Below, one piece after another: positions 7,120 through 13,376 of a DNA stretch of 15,964 nucleotides (position 1 is the stretch's first letter; each line of letters opens with the position of its first letter). Location: contig JABDRH010000418.1 in the NCBI GenBank assembly GCA_013041835.1, forward strand, positions 1 through 15,964, given 5' to 3'. The translations under genes and the position numbers were made by a program. The notes under the pieces were generated by a model. That model searched no databases. It was not told the origin of the DNA and was given only the letters and a program-made list of their open reading frames with translations. The DNA comes from Desulfatitalea sp. GTDB taxonomy: Bacteria; Desulfobacterota; Desulfobacteria; Desulfobacterales; Desulfosarcinaceae.

Positions 7120-7593
7120 ATGAAACAAAAATACGCCATCATTCGGGATGATGAACAAAACACCCTGATTTTACGAGAATATGCCGAACTGGACAAGGAG
7201 ATGATGTCCTTGTTGTGTGAGGAAACCTATTCCCGGGAGGTCATCGACGGCGCACTCAAAACGGGTCCCCAAGCCATGATCAACGTGATCCGTACCAACA
7301 ACATGTACCCACCAACAGCTTTCGCACAAGCCATTGCCGAAGCAGTTGCCGGTATCCTGACCGAAGGTGGCAACCCCTCGGCCGAGCTCTTCTTTGACGA
7401 TAAGGATCTGTTCCTCAAGGAGTTGCCGGAAGAAAGTGAAGAAGTGGAAGATGAGGCTGATGAGGATGTGGATGTGGATGATTTACTGGAAGATGATATC
7501 GAAGACGATTTCGAAGATGAGAAAGTGATAAATACCCTCAAGTCTTCCATTAAATTGGCTGAAGACGACAATGATGATACAGATGATGTATGA
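7120..7593 (+). CDS. Unknown cytoplasmic protein with highly acidic C-terminal tail
   Basis: Not recognised. Residues 1-95 of 157 form an ordinary mixed-charge globular region (MKQKYAIIRDDEQNTLILRE, then a mostly helical part with GPQAMINVIRTNNMYPPTAFA). From about residue 100 to 137 nearly every residue is Asp or Glu (EESEEVEDEADEDVDVDD, EDDIEDDFEDE), then a short helix NTLKSSIKLAE, then DDNDDTDDV at the end. No signal peptide, membrane segment or cysteine pair. Such tails can mimic nucleic acid, bind divalent metal or recruit basic partners; none can be chosen here. GGGAGA precedes the ATG by a normal distance. It is monocistronic, with a strong terminator just after it. Confidence 0.85.
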   Translation: MKQKYAIIRDDEQNTLILREYAELDKEMMSLLCEETYSREVIDGALKTGPQAMINVIRTNNMYPPTAFAQAIAEAVAGILTEGGNPSAELFFDDKDLFLKELPEESEEVEDEADEDVDVDDLLEDDIEDDFEDEKVINTLKSSIKLAEDDNDDTDDV

Positions 7594-7618
7594 TCGATTC
7601 AGGCAGTCCGAATCTGAA

Positions 7619-7656
7619 CAGCAACGCCCGACCCAATGGTTGGGCGTTGCTGTTTT
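7619..7656 (+). terminator. Rho-independent terminator of the acidic-tail gene
   Basis: CAGCAACGCCC (7619-7629) pairs with GGGCGTTGCTG (7642-7652), with a further ACC/GGT pairing in the loop, followed by TTTT. It begins 26 bases after the stop codon. Confidence 0.88.
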
Positions 7657-7695
7657 AAGGCGATTGGCGGAAAAGAATTGCACCTAAAATGGGCG

Positions 7696-8229
7696 TTACC
7701 TGAGCAGCTCTTGAATAGTTTGTTCCATCGCTCGGTGCGATTGCTGACCGGGAAGCTTGCCGGCGATTTTCCCATCACGGACAACTATCAATGTGGGAAT
7801 GCCGACAAGATTATAGACGGCCACGGCTTGTTGCCCGCTCCAATAGACCGGGAAAGAAACGTTTAAGCGATCAATGAGTGGCTGAATCGCCTGGGGCCCG
7901 CCCTCATCGATGCTCAATGCAACAATCCGGATGCCGCGGGGATGGTATTGTTCATGAAGTTTGACAAGATCCGGCAGCTCCGTTTTACATGGTGCGCACC
8001 AGGAAGCGACTACCGCCACCAAACCGGTAAAGCTGGACGATTGCAACAGCTCGCCAAAGTCTTTCATGGAAATAGACCTTACCGGGTTGGGCGTGGGGGT
8101 AGGTTCGTTGCAGCCCAAACCGGTCAACAGACAGGCCACGAGCACCGTCAGTACGATGCAAAGCCACATGGGTGATCGATTGAACCATAAGCGGTTGGAT
8201 CGAAAGAGAAACTTAGCAGGCCCAGGCAT
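7696..8229 (-). CDS. TlpA-like thioredoxin-fold protein, membrane-anchored or exported
   Basis: A 177-residue thiol-disulfide oxidoreductase. A basic N-terminus (KFLFRSNRLWFNR) precedes one hydrophobic segment (about residues 22-38), and Cys40 follows it as a possible but poor lipobox (TGLGC). The redox motif WCAPC has Cys78 and Cys81, followed by KTELPDL; VALSIDEGG and the cis-proline loop VGIPTLIV complete the thioredoxin fold. The family reduces disulfides or serves cytochrome maturation outside the cytoplasm; the substrate here is unknown. The start at 8229 was chosen because AAGGAG lies six bases upstream; an in-frame ATG 11 codons earlier lacks such a site. It is divergent from apbE, 166 bases away. 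Confidence 0.9.
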   Translation of the reverse strand: MPGPAKFLFRSNRLWFNRSPMWLCIVLTVLVACLLTGLGCNEPTPTPNPVRSISMKDFGELLQSSSFTGLVAVVASWCAPCKTELPDLVKLHEQYHPRGIRIVALSIDEGGPQAIQPLIDRLNVSFPVYWSGQQAVAVYNLVGIPTLIVVRDGKIAGKLPGQQSHRAMEQTIQELLR

Positions 8230-8395
8230 GAACGGCTCCTTGGTTGGGTCGCAACGCAGCAACCCCGGATGATTGGTCGATACCAGGCTCAGTTATCACC
8301 CCTTTGGTAAGGATGCAACCGTTTGAGCATGCCATACGCAGCATCACGTTGCGAGTAAACTGCTCCGGCCAAACGTCGGCGGGGAAGGAGAACGC

Positions 8396-9427
8396 ATGCG
8401 ACACAGACACCGTATCGCAACGCTGTGGTGCCTGAACATTCTGATATTTCTGCTTTTCAGCAGTTGCGGCTCACCCACGGAACATCGCTTCCAGGGACGC
8501 ACGATGGGCACTACCTACCTGATCAAGGTCGTGGCCAAACGCTCAATAGATATGGCGCCCGTAAAAATCCAGGTGGATCAACGGCTGGAAGAGATCAATC
8601 AGAGCATGTCCACTTACCGGCCGGACAGTGAGATTAACCGCTTTAATGCGTATCGACAAGTGGACCAAGTGTTTGAGGTATCGTCTGACTTTTTGCGGGT
8701 GATGCTGTCCGCCCGGCAGATCCATCAGATCACCGGAGGCGCCTGGGACGGGACGGTAGATCCCCTGGTGAATCTTTGGGGCTTCGGTAAACGCGGGACC
8801 ATCGATAAAGCACCTGCTGCCAAAATCGTGACCACCGCATTGGAGAAAGTCGGCTTTGACCACATTCAGCTCCTGGAAACCGGCTATCTGGTGAAAAAAA
8901 GGGCGGAGATCACAGTGGATCTGGCTTCCATCGCCAAAGGTTACGGTGTGGATCAGGTGGCGGTACTGTTGCGCGGCTTGGGGTTCAAAAGCTTTCTGGT
9001 GGAAATCGGCGGCGAGGTGTACGCCGCCGGCCGCCGGCCCAATGGCACCCCCTGGCGGGTCGGCATTAATATCCCGCGGGCCGAAGCGGCGGTCGACGCT
9101 GTGTACCGGTCGGTTCCCCTGGAGAACAGCGCCATGGCCACCAGTGGTGACTACCGCAATTTTATCCGCATAGCAGACAAGACCTACTCGCATATCATCG
9201 ATCCGCGAACGGGCTATCCGCTACAAAATGCCGTGGTCAGCGTGTCGGTCATTGCCGATAACTGCACCCTGGCCGACGGGTTGGCCACGGGTATCATGGT
9301 CATGGGGCCACAACACGGTATCGCCCTGCTCGATCGATTGCGCGGGGTGGAAGGTATGATCATCGCACGGCGAGCGGACGGCTCGCTGCAACACCACCTG
9401 TCCGCAGGCATGGCGGAAAAAAATTGA
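8396..9427 (+). CDS. apbE: FAD:protein FMN transferase (ApbE), lipoprotein-like
   Basis: A 343-residue ApbE protein, normal length. It moves FMN from FAD onto Ser/Thr of target proteins outside the cytoplasm, using Mg. Seen in order: a signal segment ending FSSC (likely lipidated Cys24), GRTMGTTY, the family block DLASIAKGYGVD, GGEVYAAGRRPNG, MATSGDYRNF, HIIDPRTGYP and TLADGLATGIMVMG. GAAGGAG precedes the ATG. No Rnf, Nqr or other obvious flavinylation target lies in the window, so its client is elsewhere. The divergent TlpA-like gene shares its upstream region. A large hairpin structure follows the stop. Confidence 0.95.
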   Translation: MRHRHRIATLWCLNILIFLLFSSCGSPTEHRFQGRTMGTTYLIKVVAKRSIDMAPVKIQVDQRLEEINQSMSTYRPDSEINRFNAYRQVDQVFEVSSDFLRVMLSARQIHQITGGAWDGTVDPLVNLWGFGKRGTIDKAPAAKIVTTALEKVGFDHIQLLETGYLVKKRAEITVDLASIAKGYGVDQVAVLLRGLGFKSFLVEIGGEVYAAGRRPNGTPWRVGINIPRAEAAVDAVYRSVPLENSAMATSGDYRNFIRIADKTYSHIIDPRTGYPLQNAVVSVSVIADNCTLADGLATGIMVMGPQHGIALLDRLRGVEGMIIARRADGSLQHHLSAGMAEKN

Positions 9428-9430
9428 ACC

Positions 9431-9512
9431 CCAATGTTGCATAAAAAAAGATGGCCGACGGCTTCCCCCTTGGCGCCTTGGCTATGAAGCCCGCCGACTT
9501 TTTCAACATTGG
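9431..9512. terminator. Compound terminator-like inverted repeat after apbE
   Basis: Outer arms CCAATGTTG (9431-9439) and CAACATTGG (9504-9512) are perfect. Next inside, an A-run (9443-9449) faces CTTTTT (9498-9503), then GGCTTC (9460-9465) pairs with GAAGCC (9486-9491). The T-run after the inner stem suits plus-strand termination of apbE. The segment 9460-9479 matches, with one mismatch, the inverted segment 4480-4499. Confidence 0.7.
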
Positions 9513-9560
9513 AGTGGACAATGGTCGGTTGACTTTCAATGCCTAGTCCTATAAGTAGCC

Positions 9561-9600
9561 TTGTGAGTCATTTTCTATACCAATGATATAAGTCACTTAT
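9561..9600 (+). promoter_or_regulatory. Possible etf promoter region with ATAAGT-C-ACTTAT dyad
   Basis: TTGTGA (9561-9566) stands 17 bases before TGATAT (9584-9589), a mediocre promoter. The perfect dyad ATAAGT/ACTTAT (9588-9600) overlaps its -10 region and could be an operator. A further ATAAGT occurs at 9551. Evidence is sequence symmetry only. Confidence 0.3.
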
Positions 9601-9655
9601 ACTGGCAATGGCGTATCCTTGAGACAAAAAACTAGTGATGAGGAGGGAGAGACGC

Positions 9656-10432
9656 GTGGAAATTCTGGTATTACTCAAACAAGTGCCGTCGACAGAGGCA
9701 TTAATTGAGGTGGCCGACGATGGGGTATCCATCAAAACTGAGGGGCTTCGATTCGTCATCAACCCATACGATGAGTTGGCCGTGGAAGAGGCGTTGCGCA
9801 TTCGCGAGGCCCAGGGTGGCACGGTCACCATTGTCTCGGTAGGCCCGGCCAAAGCAGCCGAGGCCATTCGCACCGGATTGGCCATGGGCGCGGACAAAGG
9901 CATTCTGGTGAATCCGGGTGATCTGAACTGTGACGGCCTGGCCGTGGCCAAAATCCTGGCCGCAGCCATCAAGCCGCTTTCCTATGATCTCATTATCGCC
10001 GGCCATCGGGCGGTGGATGATGATAATTTTCAAACCGCCACCGCCGTAGCCGAACTGCTCGGTATTGCCAATGTCTCCATGGTAATCAAGCAGGAACTGC
10101 TCGACGGCAAAATACGTTGCCAATGCACCGTGGAGGGTGGCACCAAAACAGTAGATGCGCCACTGCCTGCCCTGATCGCCGCCCAACGCGGCTTGAACAA
10201 ACCGCGCTTCACCAGCATGTCCGGCATCATGAAAGCCAAGAAGAAGCCCCTGGAGACCAAAAGCCTGGCCGATGTGGGGATTGACATCGATGGGCTTCAG
10301 CCCCTGGTGCAGGTCAAAGCACTGCGATTGCCCGAGGAGCGTTCGGGCGGTCGTATCATCGAAGGCGATTCGGTGCAGGCCAAGGTTTCGGAACTGGCCC
10401 GATTGCTACGGGAAGAGGCAAAGGTAATTTAA
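9656..10432 (+). CDS. etfB: Electron transfer flavoprotein, beta subunit
   Basis: A 258-residue EtfB that pairs with EtfA to carry electrons between flavin dehydrogenases and an acceptor such as a quinone oxidoreductase or bifurcating partner. Seen: MEILVLLKQVP start, FVINPYDELAVEEALR, the nucleotide-loop segment AVDDDNFQTATAVAELLG, and the ETF-beta signature LNKPRFTSMSGIMKAKKKPLE. The last is close to the partner-recognition loop of mitochondrial-type EtfB. The GTG at 9656 was chosen over an in-frame ATG at 9635 because GGAGGG (9642-9647) lies eight bases upstream and the protein then starts like the family. etfA follows after 16 bases. Confidence 0.95.
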   Translation: MEILVLLKQVPSTEALIEVADDGVSIKTEGLRFVINPYDELAVEEALRIREAQGGTVTIVSVGPAKAAEAIRTGLAMGADKGILVNPGDLNCDGLAVAKILAAAIKPLSYDLIIAGHRAVDDDNFQTATAVAELLGIANVSMVIKQELLDGKIRCQCTVEGGTKTVDAPLPALIAAQRGLNKPRFTSMSGIMKAKKKPLETKSLADVGIDIDGLQPLVQVKALRLPEERSGGRIIEGDSVQAKVSELARLLREEAKVI

Positions 10433-10448
10433 TCCAAAGGAGCGGAGC

Positions 10449-11414
10449 ATGACGCAGAATATACTGGTAGTGGCGGAACAGGCGGAAGGCACCTTTCGCA
10501 AAGTGACCTTTGAAGCCTTGTCAGCCGGATTACGGCTGGCCGGGCAAATGGGCGGCGAAGTTCAGGCCGTAGTCATGGGCAATGACATCGAGGCGGCGGC
10601 GTCCGAATTGGGGCGGTATGGCGCCGAGAAGATCTGGCTGGCCGATGACGGTGCCCTGTCCGATTTTACCACCGAGGCGTACACGGATGCCTTGGCCCAG
10701 GTGGTGACTCATTCCCAACCCGCAGTGGTGCTGATGGGCGCCACCACCCAAGGTAAAGACCTGGCCGCACGTCTTTCAGCACGCCTGAACGCTGCCCTGG
10801 GCTCTGACGTAATGGGATTGCATGTGGACAACGGCCAGGTGCTTGCCACGCGCCCCATGTATGGCGGCAAGATTCTCGCCGATGTGGCCCTTGTGGGAAG
10901 TCCGGTCATTGTTTCCCTTCGGCCCAATACCCAGGTCATCACGGAAAAGCAGGGAACCGGCGCCCTTGAAAAAGTAACAGTGACAGTCAGCGGCACCGGT
11001 GTCCAGGTGGTGGATAAACAATTTGAAAGCGGCAAAGTGGAACTGACCGAAGCTGCGTCGGTGGTCACCGGCGGCTGGGGCATGGGCGGATCGGATTATT
11101 CCGTGGTGGAAGCGCTGGCTGAAACACTAGGGGCGGCTGTCGGCGCCTCCCGGTCGGCGGTGGACGAAGGCTGGCGCTCCGCCGCGGACCAGGTGGGTCA
11201 GACCGGCAAAACCGTTTCTCCCAACCTTTATGTGGCCTGTGGCGTATCCGGGGCGATTCAGCATCTGGCCGGCATGTCCTCTTCCAAAGTGATCGTGGCC
11301 ATCAACAAGGATCCGGAAGCGCCCATCATCGCCAAGGCCGACTATGCCATTGTCGGCGACCTGTTCGAGGTGGTCCCGGCGCTGACCGAGGAAATAAGAA
11401 AGATTAAGGGCTAA
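10449..11414 (+). CDS. etfA: Electron transfer flavoprotein, alpha subunit
   Basis: A 321-residue EtfA with the usual N-terminal domain and a clear C-terminal FAD domain: GAAVGASRSAVDEGW, QVGQTGKTVSPNLYVACGVSGAIQHLAGM and VIVAINKDPEAPI. One residue is odd: the family's GGRG before this domain reads GGWG (Trp210, codon TGG at 11076). The replaced Arg is known in other ETFs to lie over the flavin and tune its potential. AAAGGAG precedes the ATG. The stop overlaps the next gene's ATG by one base (TAATG). Confidence 0.95.
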   Translation: MTQNILVVAEQAEGTFRKVTFEALSAGLRLAGQMGGEVQAVVMGNDIEAAASELGRYGAEKIWLADDGALSDFTTEAYTDALAQVVTHSQPAVVLMGATTQGKDLAARLSARLNAALGSDVMGLHVDNGQVLATRPMYGGKILADVALVGSPVIVSLRPNTQVITEKQGTGALEKVTVTVSGTGVQVVDKQFESGKVELTEAASVVTGGWGMGGSDYSVVEALAETLGAAVGASRSAVDEGWRSAADQVGQTGKTVSPNLYVACGVSGAIQHLAGMSSSKVIVAINKDPEAPIIAKADYAIVGDLFEVVPALTEEIRKIKG

Positions 11415-11926
11415 TGCCTATAGGCTGGAACCGCATGACCCGTCTGTGCCATTGGTACTTTCGCAATTATGTGTGGCTGCTTGCGGTGTTGTTCGTGTTC
11501 ACCTTTTGCCTGCCGCTGCTGGTCGGCGCCTTGGTCGCGCCGGCCGGCATTTTCGGTTGGTTGGCCATCCACCTGGCGCTGTTCTTTTTCACCCAGAAGC
11601 AACACCTGGCGGACAAGCGTATGACCACTGAACTGCTGCTCTACTTTCACTGGCAGCATGCCCTTTTACAACCCCAATTGCGGGCCGTCCTTGAAGCCGA
11701 AGACGTTCCATCCGCCGAGCAGAACGATACCCTTGACGCCTATTTTGCCCTGTGCGCCGAACAGTACTGCCACTTCCAACGCGGCCTCATTCCGCCTGGC
11801 GTTTGGGAATCCTGGCGCAACCGGATGCGGATTTACTACTACAACGCTCTGGTCCGCAAACGATGGGATCAGGCTTTTAGTCGGCAGACTGCATTATATG
11901 GGTTCGATAAGCAATTGCTGAAATAA
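11414..11926 (+). CDS. Two-helix membrane protein coupled to etfA, function unknown
   Basis: Not recognised. Of 170 residues, about 18-62 form two membrane helices (YVWLLAVLFVFTFCLPLLVG and FGWLAIHLALFFF). The remaining two thirds are soluble, rich in Trp, Tyr, His and Arg (LLLYFHWQHALLQ, YFALCAEQYCHFQRG, WRNRMRIYYYNALVRKRWDQ) and predicted helical. There is no CxxC, haem motif or iron-sulfur motif. The one-base overlap with etfA suggests coupled translation and a job tied to the ETF pair, such as membrane tethering; that is inference. No clear terminator follows; 11927-12153 holds no gene I can support. Confidence 0.8.
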   Translation: MPIGWNRMTRLCHWYFRNYVWLLAVLFVFTFCLPLLVGALVAPAGIFGWLAIHLALFFFTQKQHLADKRMTTELLLYFHWQHALLQPQLRAVLEAEDVPSAEQNDTLDAYFALCAEQYCHFQRGLIPPGVWESWRNRMRIYYYNALVRKRWDQAFSRQTALYGFDKQLLK

Positions 11927-12153
11927 ACTTGGCCCTTTACAGCATGCTTGCTCAAAAATTGCGAGATTTTAAAAACAGCGAAGCACCGAAAAGATTTTTT
12001 GTAACTATGTTCGCAAACGCGGCTTGGTCAGGAAAATATGGGAAAACGGCACCCCAAGGCGGGGCTAGCCGGAACAGCCGACTTTAGGGCTCGCGCAAAA
12101 ATAACTCTTGAAGCTGCGGCCTTTCGGTGAAAAAGCTTTCACATAAGATAAAT

Positions 12154-12177
12154 GGGCAGGGCATGATTGCCCTGCTC
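12154..12177 (-). terminator. Probable terminator of the PEP-CTERM gene
   Basis: GGGCAGGGCA (12154-12163) and TGCCCTGCTC (12168-12177) form a strong stem with a four-base loop, 22 bases past the minus-strand stop. The sequence after it (ATTTATCTT on the minus strand) is only moderately T-rich. Confidence 0.45.
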
Positions 12178-12199
12178 ACCATCTATACAATTCTTTTGA

Positions 12200-12949
12200 T
12201 TATTTTTGTCTTTTCTTTCTGCCGATACCGACAAGACCGACAAGGCCGGTACCGAGGAGGAACATTGTGGAAGGTTCGGGAACGGCTGAGGGTCCGCCAT
12301 CGTATGCTAAAAATGGCCTATCCGCGCGATCAAAAAATAATGATGTTCCGCCGGACACACCATTCGTGGCCCCATAAGTAAACGAAGACACACCAGTGGT
12401 AAATGGATCTGAAGCGATGCTGCTTCCAGTGGCATTATTGTTCCCAGTATCTGATATGGGCCCATACAGCATCATACTGCTACCAAGGTAAGCCAGTGCA
12501 TTATTGATCCCTACCGGTGAGTAATTGTAATCACCCATAAAGAAAACCGTTCCACCAGAATCAACGAACGAATCAAGTGCAATTAGTTCACTTGCGGTAA
12601 ATTCGCCGCCATACATACCCGTAACGAATAAATCAGTACCGGAAAGAAAAGAATTCGTAACTTCAGCGCTACCAAGGTAGGAAGAACTAACACTTGTTAA
12701 AGAATTGTAATAGGTATTGAGGTTATTACCAATGGAACTGGTAGCAGCCTCATGAACCAATACATTGGTACCGCCTTGTAAAATATTTTCAAAAAACACA
12801 TTATTATCGTTATAAGCCGCATAAAAGGCTGGTGTATTGTCGCCAGAGGCGATGATCAAAGCGAAAGCTGAAGGATTAACGCATAGCATTCCGAAAAGGC
12901 ATAGTACAATTGAAAGAGGTGTAACTCTAAATACCGATAGTTTTTTCAT
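12200..12949 (-). CDS. PEP-CTERM sorting domain protein
   Basis: A 249-residue exported protein. The N-terminal signal peptide runs to about residue 30 (ending PSAFA). Residues 31-220 are Ser/Thr/Asn/Gly-rich and cysteine-free, with pieces such as ELIALDSFVDSGGTVFFMGDY and NNALAYLGSSMMLYG that recall ThuA/DUF4350-like Rossmann domains; this is tentative. Residues 223-249 are a textbook PEP-CTERM signal: VPEPST, a hydrophobic helix, then RKKRQK. Exosortase is expected to cleave it and release or anchor the protein with exopolysaccharide; no exosortase gene is in the window. AAGGAG precedes the ATG. Base use is clearly more AT-rich than in its neighbours, suggesting transfer. Confidence 0.92.
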   Translation of the reverse strand: MKKLSVFRVTPLSIVLCLFGMLCVNPSAFALIIASGDNTPAFYAAYNDNNVFFENILQGGTNVLVHEAATSSIGNNLNTYYNSLTSVSSSYLGSAEVTNSFLSGTDLFVTGMYGGEFTASELIALDSFVDSGGTVFFMGDYNYSPVGINNALAYLGSSMMLYGPISDTGNNNATGSSIASDPFTTGVSSFTYGATNGVSGGTSLFFDRADRPFLAYDGGPSAVPEPSTMFLLGTGLVGLVGIGRKKRQK

Positions 12950-13023
12950 TATCGCTCCTTTCTCGACTTTATTTCAACTGCGCGCTTTCCAATAGAAACC
13001 CATGAGCAAACAAACGGCTGGTT

Positions 13024-13034
13024 ATCACCTCCTT
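13024..13034 (-). promoter_or_regulatory. Perfect Shine-Dalgarno-like block without a gene
   Basis: On the minus strand this reads AAGGAGGTGAT, an 11-base complement of the usual 16S rRNA 3' end. No ORF of useful size starts at the right distance; the PEP-CTERM ATG is 74 bases away and has its own AAGGAG. It may be a ribosome standby site, a tiny leader ORF signal, or chance. Confidence 0.3.
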
Positions 13035-13044
13035 CCGGTAAGTT

Positions 13045-13060
13045 GCAGAAAAGGAACCCA
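13045..13060 (-). promoter_or_regulatory. Candidate sigma-54 promoter of the PEP-CTERM gene
   Basis: Minus strand TGGGTTCCTTTTCTGC keeps GG and GC with the required ten-base gap and a T before GC, but not the full TGGCAC box. RpoN with a PrsR-type activator is known to drive PEP-CTERM genes in some bacteria. Expected transcription start is near 13033. Confidence 0.3.
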
Positions 13061-13193
13061 TTAATTTCTACCACCCCTTTTCATAAAGATTTGGTTTCAT
13101 CTTGTCAGGAGATTTGTAGAGCATAAACAGGTGCGAATGTACAGCTACAAGCAAATTTTATGCCCACCATTTAGCGATGGGCAATATTGAATT

Positions 13194-13216
13194 AGTGCTA
13201 TAATATCGGGATATTA
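13194..13216 (+). promoter_or_regulatory. Extended -10 promoter overlapping a perfect palindrome
   Basis: TGCTATAAT (13196-13204) is a perfect extended -10 element; no -35 box is seen. It overlaps TAATATC-GG-GATATTA (13201-13216), a perfect dyad that could be an operator. It points toward the gene at 13377. Confidence 0.45.
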
Positions 13217-13224
13217 ATCAATAG

Positions 13225-13307
13225 GACGTTTTTATATATGGCAAAATGTCGTAGGAACTATAGTTCCTATTCGGAAAAAAAGTACATAGAAGATATATAA
13301 GAACGTC
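13225..13307. repeat. Inverted repeat enclosing an 18-base palindrome
   Basis: Arms GACGTTTTTATATAT (13225-13239) and ATATATAAGAACGTC (13293-13307) match in 14 of 15 positions. Between them TAGGAACTATAGTTCCTA (13252-13269) is a perfect 18-base palindrome. Could be a regulatory region, a small mobile-element remnant, or a structured 5' leader. Confidence 0.6.
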
Positions 13308-13376
13308 TACAAAAAAGAATCATGTAGATCTTGGCCACTGGCTTGCCTGTAACTCGGATCATTCACCTGGCAGCGT

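Larger units (their letters stand above)
12950..13376. other. AT-rich intergenic island between divergent surface-protein genes
   Basis: 427 bases without a supported gene. It holds a candidate sigma-54 site, an SD-like block, a hairpin TGCCCA/TGGGCA at 13161-13183, an extended -10 promoter, and the palindromes listed separately. Composition changes to GC-rich near 13330, just before the truncated gene at 13377. No transposase or tRNA-like end is seen. Confidence 0.6.

Noticed and set aside
7227..7571. Minus-strand serine-rich frame
   Set aside because: It is the reverse complement of the GAT/GAA-rich acidic tail and has no independent support.
12030..12090. GC-rich fold resembling a cyclic-di-GMP riboswitch
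   Set aside because: Conserved GEMM blocks are absent and no gene follows in the right orientation; only a CGGC/GCCG plus CCCC/GGGG hairpin is seen.
12127..12381. Plus-strand frame with a hydrophobic stretch and basic tail starting at a GTG
   Set aside because: Most of it is antisense to the PEP-CTERM 3' end, whose hydrophobic helix and basic tail explain the pattern; no ribosome site.
12974..13003. Nine-codon leader ORF (MGFYWKARS) before the PEP-CTERM gene
   Set aside because: The strong SD-like block is 20 bases from its ATG, too far, and nothing suggests an attenuator.
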